DNA of 64,000 nucleotides from Sutcliffiella horikoshii (GCF_021991925.1 NZ_RXZI01000007.1:1-64000); one strand, 5' to 3'. Counted from the first letter of the stretch, positions 44,367-53,306 are shown. Made by a program: numbers and translations. The notes: generated by a model from the sequence alone, not told the origin.

Positions 44367-46300
44367 ACAATCCCGCCTTTCAACACTTTTACAAGGCTCT
44401 TTTTATCCAGACGGGTGATATTGACGTACAATATCAGGCAATCCAGAAGTAAAATAAGAACACTGCCCATAATCAAGTAGCCTGTAAAAGGAGTATTAAT
44501 AAAAAAGCTGATGACAATCGCTATTATTGCACTAATGACGCTTGCCCCTATGGATAGAAGGATGATCTTTCTATTACGTTCAAATAGGGATCTGCCGAGT
44601 ATTTTCATCAATAGTAACTCTTTCGCGTTAAATGTGTATTCGACCCGGAGAATGGTTGCCACGATAAATAGATTCATCGCAAGGACCAGCCCAAGAAGAA
44701 TGAAAGATATATACATGCCACGTTGAATGATTTTCCAATTATACTCATACAGATCCTTGACATTGGTCTTTACTTCAAGCTCATCTTTCCATTCATTGTC
44801 AGCAAGGAATTTTTGGTACTCCTCATCTGTGATATCATACATGACATCATAGGCAATATATGTCCTGATTTGCGCGTATTCATTATTAACATCTTCACCG
44901 GCTGCAGCACTGTTTACTAGCATGATCGGGTTAGATTCCATCCTTGTTTTGAAAGGATAAAACATATCTTTCACACTAAGAACCTCTAAATCACCCTCAT
45001 AGTACGTTATTTTAAAAGGCGGATGGGATGGTTCGTACAAACTGTACACACCTTTTATCCCATCAATCGGAATGTTCTTGTCCTTTAAATCACGAGGAAT
45101 CAAGAAGTGTACGTAATCCTTCTCCAATTTTTCGGTCAAGGCTTCAGGTAGCTGCTTAAGGGCGCCTTCATTCATACGGATGACGGGATAGTTGAAGTCC
45201 GTCTGCCCGACCACCGATCCTTGAAGATTTGTCATATCTGCAGACTCTTTTTCAAACGTCTGATGAAATTTCTCCCGGATTGCCGCACTTTCTTCAAATT
45301 TGCTTACATCCCGATAATTCAATTGAACATAGGAGTAATCTTCAAACGTGGAGATGATGTCTTTTTGCTTGTAATAATTGACCCCTTGATCAATGAATGT
45401 AGCCATGGCGGTAATGGATAAGATGCACAGGACACTCATGACAACCTTTAATCCATAGTTGATCGCAAGTACACTTTTCCCCCCAGAGGAGGAGAGTGTC
45501 TTTCTGAAGTTTCCCTTCCACAAGATTGCATATAATAAACTGTTGAACACCAAGAAAAGACACAAACCTGCCATTTGAACATTCCAATGAAATAAAGAGT
45601 GATGAAGCTCGCTCGTCAGCATGAAACTGATGATGTAGAGGAACGTGAAGACCATTACATCCGCCGCAACCTGCCTACCTATCATCCTTGTAATATCGGC
45701 TCCCATCAGCACACGGACGGAGAACTCTTTTTTCAATAATTGAATCTCATAATAGCTCAAGAATAGAATCAGGAGAAGACAGACGCTAAAGAATACAAAT
45801 ACAATTCCTTCTGCATTGGATGCGGCCCCCATTCTCGGGAACCCTCCACCAAATTGATCGACAAGCTGCTGCTTGAAAAGCACAACATTCTCTTCATCAC
45901 CTGCCAGATAGTAGTCATGCCCTCTTTCCTTATGTTCAAAAGTGGAGAAATCCCGGTAGCTGACGTTCATGTTCCCCAAGAGAAGGCTTTGATTATTCCT
46001 GAACTGAATTCCGCGTCTTTCAAGCTCCTTTTTGGCTGACTCCTCCCCATAAATGGTCATCTCACTCTTTATCGTCGAGATGACATTCCTTTCCAATGTA
46101 AATAGTATAATCTCATTTTCTTCAGCAGCCTCAAGGAGTGCTTCTGTCATCTCCTCATTACTACTATCAAAAGGTTTGTAGAATTCAGTATGATAGAAAT
46201 CCTCTTCAAAGTTATCCAAATAATAGATATAGAATTCACCGACAAAAATGCTTGCAATCGACAAAAACAAAAACGCCATCAAATATTTAATTTTCTTCAT
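44363..46300 (-). CDS. Bacteriocin-associated ABC permease (DUF1430 family)
   Basis: A 645-residue permease. An N-terminal membrane segment is followed by a ~150-residue outside domain, a block of three to four helices (about 155-310), a second outside domain (about 320-510) and C-terminal helices (YISFILLGLVLAMNLFIVATIL; IGASVISAIIAIVISFF). This large two-loop layout matches the 'bacteriocin-associated integral membrane protein' family found beside lactococcin-972-like genes. It pairs with the ATPase, whose start codon overlaps its stop. Confidence 0.85.
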   Translation of the reverse strand: MKKIKYLMAFLFLSIASIFVGEFYIYYLDNFEEDFYHTEFYKPFDSSNEEMTEALLEAAEENEIILFTLERNVISTIKSEMTIYGEESAKKELERRGIQFRNNQSLLLGNMNVSYRDFSTFEHKERGHDYYLAGDEENVVLFKQQLVDQFGGGFPRMGAASNAEGIVFVFFSVCLLLILFLSYYEIQLLKKEFSVRVLMGADITRMIGRQVAADVMVFTFLYIISFMLTSELHHSLFHWNVQMAGLCLFLVFNSLLYAILWKGNFRKTLSSSGGKSVLAINYGLKVVMSVLCILSITAMATFIDQGVNYYKQKDIISTFEDYSYVQLNYRDVSKFEESAAIREKFHQTFEKESADMTNLQGSVVGQTDFNYPVIRMNEGALKQLPEALTEKLEKDYVHFLIPRDLKDKNIPIDGIKGVYSLYEPSHPPFKITYYEGDLEVLSVKDMFYPFKTRMESNPIMLVNSAAAGEDVNNEYAQIRTYIAYDVMYDITDEEYQKFLADNEWKDELEVKTNVKDLYEYNWKIIQRGMYISFILLGLVLAMNLFIVATILRVEYTFNAKELLLMKILGRSLFERNRKIILLSIGASVISAIIAIVISFFINTPFTGYLIMGSVLILLLDCLILYVNITRLDKKSLVKVLKGGIV

Positions 46301-46315
46301 TATTCCGCCAGTCCC

Positions 46316-46756
46316 TTAAAAAATATCCCATGTCTGATTCGCAATTTTTTGCTGTTTCTCTAACTCTTCTTTATGTCTTTCCATAAGCTCTCGACCAGTT
46401 ACATCCGTTTCATCGATAATCTGGAATTCCTCATTAACAAGAATCTGATAAGATGTTCCCTCTTCTGTGATCATGACACCACTTTCCATTCCAAAAAGAG
46501 ACGGCCAAATGATAAGAGATACGGTATCATCCATATTCGTTATGCTGAGATTACCTGTGAACGTCCCAAAATCCGCTTTTTTCACTGACAATGTATGGTC
46601 TTCAAGCATTTTAACCTTTGTATGACTGAGTGGAATTTCCTCAAATCCTTCTTCATATTTATTGAAGACCATTTCATTATTCAAATACCATGCCAAACTA
46701 TAAAAGATAACGATACCTGCCAGAATCGAGAATATCACTACAGCTTTCTTTTTCAT
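46316..46756 (-). CDS. Membrane-anchored protein, possible bacteriocin immunity factor
   Basis: A 146-residue protein with one N-terminal membrane segment (AVVIFSILAGIVIFYSLAWYL, about 5-25) and an outside domain rich in Thr/Glu (KKADFGTFTGNLSITNMDD; GTSYQILVNEEFQII). No family recognised. It lies between the bacteriocin gene (102 nt after its stop, beyond a terminator-like hairpin) and the permease (15 nt before it). Immunity or export accessory is inferred from position only. GGGGG ribosome site before the ATG. Confidence 0.7.
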   Translation of the reverse strand: MKKKAVVIFSILAGIVIFYSLAWYLNNEMVFNKYEEGFEEIPLSHTKVKMLEDHTLSVKKADFGTFTGNLSITNMDDTVSLIIWPSLFGMESGVMITEEGTSYQILVNEEFQIIDETDVTGRELMERHKEELEKQQKIANQTWDIF

Positions 46757-46805
46757 CTATTTACCCCCTGTGTCTCTTTATGAGAAAGTATCCATTCATT
46801 TTAAA

Positions 46806-46834
46806 AAACACCTATATGTCGACTATAGGTGTTC
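46806..46834. terminator. Hairpin after the bacteriocin gene
   Basis: AACACCTATA/TATAGGTGTT stem, then TTTTTTAAAATG on the minus strand. Read-through would reach the immunity/ABC genes, so bacteriocin mRNA would exceed that of the others. Confidence 0.8.
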
Positions 46835-46858
46835 TTTAAAATAATTGGTAGTGAAAGA

Positions 46859-47212
46859 TTAATAGTGGATAGTATATGTTACGGTAGATCCAGAATGTCT
46901 TACTTCCACTTTTGCCGTTTTACCTGCACCAACACTTGAGCTCACATGGGAACCATTTCCGTTTGCAATGGAGGCAAAATGAGTCTTAGATGCATGATAC
47001 GCATGAGCAAAGTCTTCATTGATCCATGCTGTGTTATACCCATATGTTAATACTCCTGCACCGTCACCTGTATTTACGCTTTTTGACCAAGCCTTTGTAA
47101 AACTGGTTCCGGTTGCCGATTTAGTAGCTGCATCTGCCGTTAAAGCAGGTGCCATCGCAGACATTCCAAGAAGTCCACCACATAAAGCAATGGATAAAAG
47201 TGCTTTTTTCAT
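46859..47212 (-). CDS. Lactococcin 972 family bacteriocin precursor
   Basis: A 117-residue secreted protein. The Sec signal peptide (MKKALLSIALCGGLLGMSAM ending near ALTADA, residue 28) precedes a ~89-residue mature part rich in G, S, T, A and H, with no Cys: AWSKSVNTGDGAGVLTYGYN, HAYHASKTHFASIANGNGSH and a C-terminal VEVRHSGSTVTYTIHY. Size, composition and the downstream ABC pair match lactococcin 972, which binds lipid II and blocks septum formation. Of two tandem ATGs, 47212 is spaced better from GGGGG. It is divergent from comQ with likely ComA sites between them. Confidence 0.88.
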   Translation of the reverse strand: MKKALLSIALCGGLLGMSAMAPALTADAATKSATGTSFTKAWSKSVNTGDGAGVLTYGYNTAWINEDFAHAYHASKTHFASIANGNGSHVSSSVGAGKTAKVEVRHSGSTVTYTIHY

Positions 47213-47231
47213 CATATCCCCCTAAATAATC

Positions 47232-47245
47232 TCACAATATTGTGA
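47232..47245. promoter_or_regulatory. Perfect palindrome TCACAATATTGTGA
   Basis: A 14-nt perfect dyad 20 nt upstream of the bacteriocin start codon, probably in its 5' untranslated region or promoter end. Candidate second operator; regulator unknown. Confidence 0.55.
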
Positions 47246-47284
47246 TGGTTTTCCTCGAGTACATCCATCGTACCATCAAGTTTC

Positions 47285-47347
47285 CCGAAATTACCATTTC
47301 GGTTTTCCGAAACACTGACAAGGGAAGAACCGAAAAGGATTTTTCGG
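47285..47347. promoter_or_regulatory. Candidate ComA operators between bacteriocin gene and comQ
   Basis: Five half-sites in 63 nt: CCGAAA 47285-47290, TTTCGG 47297-47302, CCGAAA 47307-47312, CCGAAA 47330-47335, TTTCGG 47342-47347. The middle pair forms TTTCGG-N4-CCGAAA, the same geometry as the B. subtilis ComA box TTGCGG-N4-CCGCAA. The last half-site abuts a poor -35 and a GATAAT -10 (47373-47378) upstream of comQ, as in an activator-dependent promoter. Confidence 0.65.
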
Positions 47348-47422
47348 ACTTCCATAATTGAACAGTTTAATAGATAATAAGGTAATGTAAGGGAATTGTC
47401 GAATAATGGGAAGTGACAATGA

Positions 47423-48325
47423 TTGAATCATGTAGTTAGTAATGTTAAACAAGTGCTCGTTGCTTTATTGAATAACGAAAAAGAAATAGACGATGATTTT
47501 AGGAGCATGATTCTTTCCTTTATAAAGGAAAAAGGAGATGATACCCTTCCGTTTGCCGAGCTTTGCATCCTTCATTATGAAACATTCACCAGTGATTTTG
47601 ATGAAGAGATATTGAAGATAGCAGCAGCTATCGAGTTATTGGTCTTAAGCTTTGACATCATCGACGATATTCAAGACGGGGACAGTAGCCATAGCTGGGC
47701 AACATCCCCTGCATTAGGTATAAATAGCGCCTTGGCCATGCTGATAGTGTCATCGAAAATAATTCGGGAGAGCTCGCTTACACATTCGAACCTAGCAGGG
47801 AGAATACTAGAAAAATACGCTTTACAGAGTATTGATGGACAACAGAGGGATTTACTAAACCTTGCCGTAGATGAGTCTTCCTATCTTCGAATGATTGAAA
47901 GAAAATCCGGTTCCCTTACTGCTATGAGTTGTCTTATTGGAGTGGTCTTGGCTACAGGAAGGTCATCTGCACATGTGGAGCGCTATGGGCGGTATATCGG
48001 TGTCATTCATCAACTGAAAAATGATATATCCGACCTAAAGAGCTGGGGAAGGAAAAATGATATACTTAACCGCAAATTCTCTCTGCCAGTCATTTTTCTT
48101 TTGGCATTAGAAGATGAACTGTCTATACATATCAGGCGATACTATGAAAAAGAGGAATCCACTACCTTAGATAGGGACCAGGTTCACCAAGCACTCACAG
48201 AAAGCGGTGCCATACGCTATGCCTTGTTTTTCATACATAATTATCAAAGGAAAGCAGAACAAACAATGAAGGACATTCCATTACCTGAAAAAATAAAAAG
48301 TAAACTATTATCTATAATGAAATGA
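47423..48325 (+). CDS. comQ: ComX isoprenyl transferase ComQ
   Basis: A 300-residue polyprenyl-synthase-fold protein. The first Asp-rich motif is DIIDDIQDGD (about 77-86), the second NDISDLKSW (about 198-206), both binding Mg-diphosphate. ComQ processes pre-ComX and attaches a farnesyl or geranyl group to its tryptophan. Divergence from ordinary prenyl synthases and position directly before comX and comP make the name secure. TTG start at 47423, GGGAAG 9 nt upstream; a nearby out-of-frame ATG leads quickly to a stop. Confidence 0.93.
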   Translation: MNHVVSNVKQVLVALLNNEKEIDDDFRSMILSFIKEKGDDTLPFAELCILHYETFTSDFDEEILKIAAAIELLVLSFDIIDDIQDGDSSHSWATSPALGINSALAMLIVSSKIIRESSLTHSNLAGRILEKYALQSIDGQQRDLLNLAVDESSYLRMIERKSGSLTAMSCLIGVVLATGRSSAHVERYGRYIGVIHQLKNDISDLKSWGRKNDILNRKFSLPVIFLLALEDELSIHIRRYYEKEESTTLDRDQVHQALTESGAIRYALFFIHNYQRKAEQTMKDIPLPEKIKSKLLSIMK

Positions 48326-48334
48326 GGAAATAAT

Positions 48335-48493
48335 ATGATAAAAATGATCGCATTTCTAGAACAGAATAAGTACCTTGTGGAGTTATTAAAAGAAGGGAAT
48401 CTTTGCTTAGTAGGAATGGACACCGATCAAGAACGAGCAATACTACGCGCCTATGAAGAAGCTGTCATATTGGAAAACCGCTACTGGCGATGA
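48335..48493 (+). CDS. comX: ComX pheromone precursor
   Basis: A 52-residue ORF: leader MIKMIAFLEQNKYLVELLKE then GNLCLVGMDTDQERAILRAY and C-terminal ENRYWR. It has ComX size, the typical LxxNxYLVELLK-type leader, and a Trp (residue 51) next to the C-terminus as the predicted prenylation site. It starts 9 nt after comQ and its stop overlaps the comP start (ATGA). Mature pheromone would be the last ~5-10 residues. AGGAAA before the ATG. Confidence 0.93.
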   Translation: MIKMIAFLEQNKYLVELLKEGNLCLVGMDTDQERAILRAYEEAVILENRYWR

Positions 48494-50739
48494 AATGGAA
48501 TACGAGAAAATATCTACAACTCTTTATCTTTTTGTATAGTATCTTAGGAATCTATTTGCTTTATGTAGCAGTAAGTACTCCTTTTATCAGCATGGAGATT
48601 CGCGAAGAAGGAGAATATTGGGTGGTTGATGATCCTTTCTATAAGGTATGGGCAAAAGCGCATAATATTGACTCAGGAGATATCATTCTGGCAGTAGACA
48701 ATAAGTCCATAGAGGAATCGTCCAGTATGAAGGAAGATCAGAGTATCCGGGCGGCAAACCATCTAAGTCTGATGAAACCGGGTGGTGGTGTCAACAGGGT
48801 GGAAGTTTCCCATATGGATCTTCCTGAGCAGTTGATCATGCACAGTTTGCTTCCTTCCCTTTATTTCATCCTGTCACTTGGACTTGCCTGGTATCTTTCC
48901 ATGAAGCTAAATCAAAACAGGTTGAACACCCTCCTGATCCTGTTTTTGCTTTCTGTTTCCTTGGCTTATATCAGTGGCGGAGCCTCTAGCCGGTTGGACA
49001 CAATCGGATTATATGTGAATGGCACGTTCCTTGTCTTATGCCTCCTATTTCTCCTTCATTTCTTAAAGGAGTACTTTGCTTATTTAAAAATAGAATGGGC
49101 ATTTATCAGGAATATCACTATATTATACACATTACCTTTTATCATTCTCCTGTTCAGTGTGATGACGAGTTTTTATTCTTATTTTTTTCATTTAACGTCT
49201 GATATTATTTTAAGTTTCTTTCTTATCCTTTCCTTAAGTGTTTTTTATGTTTTACTCAGGGGATATTGGAAATCAAAATCTCCTAAACTACTATTTATCT
49301 TATGGGGGCTGATCCTACCGATACTCCCCTTTATTATTTTATATGCTTTGCCAGAAATCCTTACAGACCAACATATATTGTCAGCAGATATTAGCGCACT
49401 TTCCCTACTGTTCATCCCGTTTTCTTTTATATACATCCAATTGGCGGACAGGCTGTTCGATATTCAGTATCATATGACTCGCTTCCGATATTATTCCATG
49501 CTATCACTTGGTACAGGAGTCGTTATGACAGCAGGAATCTACTATTTTTGGGATGGTGACCATTTAACTTTCATGGACTCTGCCCGCATATTTGTGTTCC
49601 TGGTAATTATATTGATTGCTATATTCTATTTAAAAGAACAGATTGATTTCAGTCATCGCAAAATCTTATTTTCGACCAATGGTGATTATATCCACGGACT
49701 TTATTTGTCCATCCATGACCTTGGACAGGCAAGAAATCAGCAGGAACTCTTTCTAAAATATGAAAGAAAAATAGTGGAAAAGCTTGAGGTATCTTCCCTC
49801 GAAATAACCGTGTTTCCTGCTGACAAAAACAATGATGGGTCTCATCAGTCGGCCCTCGGAGAAATAACAAGGAACGGGAAAAAATATCAAATGTTGCTCC
49901 ATGAAACAGCAACTGAAAAGATTGTCCTGACAATCGGCAATGGCATACAGACTGTATCATTAAGGAAAGAAGAGCTGTTGTGGCTGGAATTACTGTCCCT
50001 CTATTTCCATAGCTTTTATGGGAACCTTAAATTGGTGGAGGAGCTTGTGGAAGAGCTACAGTTGATGAAGTCAGCAAACAGCCATCGCCTCCCATGGTTT
50101 GACAAGCTGCTTTGGCAGATTCTCGAAAAGGAAAAAGACATCTTGGCACAGGAACTTCATGATACCGTCCTGCAAGAACAGCTGCACCTGGCAAGAGAAC
50201 TCGACCTAATCATTACGAGCCGCCGGGGATTAGACGTAGGGAAATTAATCACTATCAGGCAGCAGTTACTTGATGCCTCCATGGATCTGCGGGAATATTG
50301 CGAGCATCTAAGCCCGCCTCTATTAGATACTTTCGGACTGCAGGCAGCACTCAAAAAATTCATCCAAAAAATAAAGATGCGGGCTGACTTCATGTTGGAT
50401 GATCAAGTGGATATTCCGAAACTCAAAGACCCTATGCTCTATCTGATGATTTACCGTCTGATACAAGAGCTATTGAACAACGCCATCAAGCATGCAAAAG
50501 CCACTGAAGTGGAACTTCGTTTACATCCTATCGGAGAAACGGGCTTTGAATTAATGTATCAAGATAATGGAGCCGGATGCCAACCGAACGAGGTTTTTGA
50601 GTCTACTGCATCCATGGGCATCAGTGGCATGAGGGAACGAGTAAGGGCATTTAATGGGGAAATGGAGTTGGATTCCGCTCCCGGGCAAGGTATGCGAATA
50701 AAGATACGAATGATAGAAAGCAGTGATACCAGTGATTAA
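48490..50739 (+). CDS. comP: Pheromone receptor histidine kinase ComP
   Basis: A 749-residue membrane kinase. Membrane helix 1 (about 9-28) is followed by a ~80-residue outside loop with PDZ-like sequence (GDIILAVDNKSIEE), then about seven more helices to ~385: the ComP pheromone-sensing layout. The cytoplasmic part has a HisKA_3 dimerisation domain with the phospho-His in LAQELHDTVLQEQLHLAREL (about 550), then ATPase motifs NNAIKHAKATE (about 655) and DNGAGC / MGISGMRERV. It phosphorylates ComA. Its stop overlaps the comA start. Confidence 0.94.
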   Translation: MKWNTRKYLQLFIFLYSILGIYLLYVAVSTPFISMEIREEGEYWVVDDPFYKVWAKAHNIDSGDIILAVDNKSIEESSSMKEDQSIRAANHLSLMKPGGGVNRVEVSHMDLPEQLIMHSLLPSLYFILSLGLAWYLSMKLNQNRLNTLLILFLLSVSLAYISGGASSRLDTIGLYVNGTFLVLCLLFLLHFLKEYFAYLKIEWAFIRNITILYTLPFIILLFSVMTSFYSYFFHLTSDIILSFFLILSLSVFYVLLRGYWKSKSPKLLFILWGLILPILPFIILYALPEILTDQHILSADISALSLLFIPFSFIYIQLADRLFDIQYHMTRFRYYSMLSLGTGVVMTAGIYYFWDGDHLTFMDSARIFVFLVIILIAIFYLKEQIDFSHRKILFSTNGDYIHGLYLSIHDLGQARNQQELFLKYERKIVEKLEVSSLEITVFPADKNNDGSHQSALGEITRNGKKYQMLLHETATEKIVLTIGNGIQTVSLRKEELLWLELLSLYFHSFYGNLKLVEELVEELQLMKSANSHRLPWFDKLLWQILEKEKDILAQELHDTVLQEQLHLARELDLIITSRRGLDVGKLITIRQQLLDASMDLREYCEHLSPPLLDTFGLQAALKKFIQKIKMRADFMLDDQVDIPKLKDPMLYLMIYRLIQELLNNAIKHAKATEVELRLHPIGETGFELMYQDNGAGCQPNEVFESTASMGISGMRERVRAFNGEMELDSAPGQGMRIKIRMIESSDTSD

Positions 50740-51358
50740 ACTACTGATTGTGGATGATCATCCAGTCGTCCTTGACGGCACCATGACACTCTTACAAGAG
50801 CTTGAAGACTTTCATATAGAAACCGAACATGATTCAAGTGCTGTGGAAAGAAGGCTGGAGAAGGATTCCTTTCATCTCTTTTTACTAGACATTAATATGA
50901 AACCGGTAAATGGCATACAACTGGCAGAATTCATCAAACAGCGGGAACCTGAAGCGCTGGTGATCCTCTATACAGGTTTTGAATTAGCTGATTACTATGA
51001 GCTGATACTAAAAAGGAAAATAGATGGCCTATTATCCAAAACCGCAACAAAAGAACAAGTCATACAGACGATACATGCGGTTCTTCGTAGGGAGATCCTT
51101 CTGCCTACCGATTTTCTTGATTTCGTCCAAACACAACTACACCTTTCTTTGCAGGACAGCCAACAGACATTGAGCGATAAAGAAAGGTTGATCTTGAATC
51201 TGATCGCCCAAGGCTGCACCAACAAAGCCATCGCGGTGGAACTATCTGTCACACAGCGAACTGTAGAAAACTACCTTTCCAAACTATTCGTCAAACTTCA
51301 TGTCGAATCCCGTGCAGAAGCCTTGAAGATAGCCATGGAAAAGGGATGGATTGAGTAA
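50723..51358 (+). CDS. comA: Response regulator ComA
   Basis: A 211-residue NarL/FixJ-type regulator. The receiver has LLIVDDHPVVLDG, phospho-Asp in LFLLDINMKPVNG (about 55) and Lys in LLSKTATKEQ. The C-terminal LuxR helix-turn-helix is LSDKERLILNLIAQGCTNKAIAVELSVTQRTVENYLSKLFVKL (about 150-193, given as blocks LSDKERLILNLIAQG and TNKAIAVELSVTQRTVENYL). It overlaps comP by 17 nt. Start GTG 50723 or 50732; neither has a clear ribosome site, as expected with translational coupling. It likely binds the sites before comQ and the bacteriocin gene. Confidence 0.92.
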   Translation: MIPVIKLLIVDDHPVVLDGTMTLLQELEDFHIETEHDSSAVERRLEKDSFHLFLLDINMKPVNGIQLAEFIKQREPEALVILYTGFELADYYELILKRKIDGLLSKTATKEQVIQTIHAVLRREILLPTDFLDFVQTQLHLSLQDSQQTLSDKERLILNLIAQGCTNKAIAVELSVTQRTVENYLSKLFVKLHVESRAEALKIAMEKGWIE

Positions 51359-51390
51359 AATATTTTTTCTAGGCTCACAAAAAAGACTTT

Positions 51391-51442
51391 AAGGGATAGA
51401 TTCATCAACCTTTTAAGGGTGTGCGACATCTATCCCTTTTGC
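51391..51442 (+). terminator. Terminator of comQXPA
   Basis: Stem AAGGGATAGAT/ATCTATCCCTT with a large loop, followed by TTGCTTTG. Confidence 0.75.
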
Positions 51443-51528
51443 TTTGTCAGAAGCAGATTGCTCCGCTCTGGAAAGAGTAAGAAATTTCTTATCTCTTCTT
51501 ATATTTCGTTTTTCCAACTCTACTTCTC

Positions 51529-52080
51529 CTATAGTTCTTCCTCCTCTATACCAAAAGCATCATAATAGGTCTCATACATAAAATCCGAATACCCCCAACC
51601 AATTCCATCCGAGTTTTGTACTATTTCAAACAATATGCCTCTGTATTTTTCATAGTAGATCTCATTCTTACAACATTGATCTACTATCGAATCGAACATG
51701 GACGCCATGCTATTATAATAACTCCCCGAAATATCACCGTAAGCTTGTGTAAACTTTGTTCCAAAGTCAACATACGCTATCTTCAGCCTTAATGTTCTTT
51801 CTTTATCTCCAGTCAATTTTTCAAAATGCTGAATTGCCTTTTTAGCCTCAGCCAACTTCAATGCACCATGTCCTCTTTTAGGGAAGAATTGATGTTCCAC
51901 CTTCTCCAATGTCTGTAAAAATAATTCTTCCGCAGCCTCTTCCCCACCAAATTTAATAGAGAAATAGTGCTGAACATTTTTATTCTTCTTATATAAATCG
52001 GAAATGATAGTAATCAATTCTTTTTGAGGTAGATTACTTAATTCCCTTTTCACTTCTGATAGTTTCATTTTAGTTTCCAT
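51529..52080 (-). CDS. Hypothetical protein, DUF6155-like
   Basis: A 183-residue acidic, mostly helical soluble protein: MKLSEVKRELSNLPQKEL then VQHYFSIKFGG, RLKIAYVDFGTKFTQAYGDI and YYNSMASMFDSIVDQC. It resembles a family I recall as DUF6155; no catalytic motif. ATG 52080 has GGAAGAG 5 nt upstream; the open frame further up overlaps no conserved sequence. It lies 34 nt after the CdaR-like gene on the same strand, but is probably functionally unrelated. Confidence 0.65.
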   Translation of the reverse strand: METKMKLSEVKRELSNLPQKELITIISDLYKKNKNVQHYFSIKFGGEEAAEELFLQTLEKVEHQFFPKRGHGALKLAEAKKAIQHFEKLTGDKERTLRLKIAYVDFGTKFTQAYGDISGSYYNSMASMFDSIVDQCCKNEIYYEKYRGILFEIVQNSDGIGWGYSDFMYETYYDAFGIEEEEL

Positions 52081-52114
52081 TGTTTCTCTTCCATTTACTT
52101 CATCAACTTCTCTT

Positions 52115-53254
52115 TTACTCCTTCCCCAATCCAACCAACCCCATCCAATACAACACAGCATCTTGAAACATCCTTGGATCATAGCCGGTCAGCTCTTTCA
52201 TTTTTTTTAAGCGATATTGTAATGTGTTCTTGTGGATGAAGAGAGCTTCACTTGCCGCAGCAATACTCTGATTATGTTCCAAGAAAACCCTCAAAGTTTC
52301 CACTAGCTGCTTGTGGTCCGGATCGAGAAAGAAAGGGAAAAAGCGCTGAATAAAATCATTCATCTTCTCTTCTGATATTTCATGCATGATGGATTCTATC
52401 CCAAGGTCCTTGAAAAGCAACAAACTCCCTTCTCTGCTATCCACAAAATGCAACGCCAACCTTGCTTCTTCAAAGGATTTCACCGCACCTTCCAGGCCCT
52501 CATATTCCCGTCCGACACCACAAATAATGTCACCGAACGAGCCCCCGATCTTACTTATTGTCTTCTCGACTTCCCCATACCATCTTGAAACAGAGATGTT
52601 CTGAGTATCCTTCAATAAAAGAATCTGATTGGAATTCCATAATGTAATCAGATCCGATTGAGAGCATGCGAGTGTTTGTTGCAGTTTTTTCAACAGGTCG
52701 CTCATCTTCTCCTGTCTTGCCACTTCGGTTTCATTTTCTTGATCTGTCTCCAACCGAAACAGGAACGCCTGCCTTGTGACATTGGTTTGGATGGAAAGGG
52801 TTTGGCCGCGCACTCCGAACGCTTCGATGCAGTCCCATTTTCTTCGCATCCATTCTTGTATATAAAGTTCCTTCGCGCGCTTTTCCAGATCCAGTTCTCT
52901 ACTCACATACGCCTCTTTTACCATTACCTCTGTCATTTTCTGAATGATTTTCGCAAAGTCCCGAACCTCATTTGGATGCCCAGTAATCCCGATGACTCCA
53001 ATAAGTTCTTCATGAAAATAAATAGGCATGTTCACTCCTGGCTTGGAGCCGAGAAGGGTATCTTCTGGAAAGATCATCACGGTCTCGCCACGTTCAATGA
53101 CATTCCTGGCACCTTCATGAAAGGTCCCAATTCTTTCCGCATCCTTACTGGCAATAATGATTCCGTCGTTGTTCATGATGTTGATATTCTTCTCTATGAT
53201 TTTTTCCATCTCGTGGACGATTTGTTGTGCTTGTGTGTCTAATAACCCTGCCAT
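52115..53254 (-). CDS. CdaR-type sugar-diacid/glycerate regulator
   Basis: A 379-residue regulator with the CdaR layout: N-terminal diacid-recognition domain (LLDTQAQQIVHEMEKIIEKNINIMNNDGIIIASKD-like start; GVNMPIYFHEELIGVIGITG about 72-91), a GGDEF-like middle, and a C-terminal PucR-type HTH (LRVFLEHNQSIAAASEALFIHKNTLQYRLKKM split around 325-360). E. coli CdaR activates garPLRK/gud genes and responds to glycerate or related acids. Here it follows the glycerate kinase operon and probably controls it. ATG 53254 with AAGGGG 8-9 nt upstream. Confidence 0.88.
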   Translation of the reverse strand: MAGLLDTQAQQIVHEMEKIIEKNINIMNNDGIIIASKDAERIGTFHEGARNVIERGETVMIFPEDTLLGSKPGVNMPIYFHEELIGVIGITGHPNEVRDFAKIIQKMTEVMVKEAYVSRELDLEKRAKELYIQEWMRRKWDCIEAFGVRGQTLSIQTNVTRQAFLFRLETDQENETEVARQEKMSDLLKKLQQTLACSQSDLITLWNSNQILLLKDTQNISVSRWYGEVEKTISKIGGSFGDIICGVGREYEGLEGAVKSFEEARLALHFVDSREGSLLLFKDLGIESIMHEISEEKMNDFIQRFFPFFLDPDHKQLVETLRVFLEHNQSIAAASEALFIHKNTLQYRLKKMKELTGYDPRMFQDAVLYWMGLVGLGKE

Positions 53255-53306
53255 AAAGTCTTGCCCCTTAGTAATTATCTTTTCTACAATATACCCAACC
53301 ACTACA

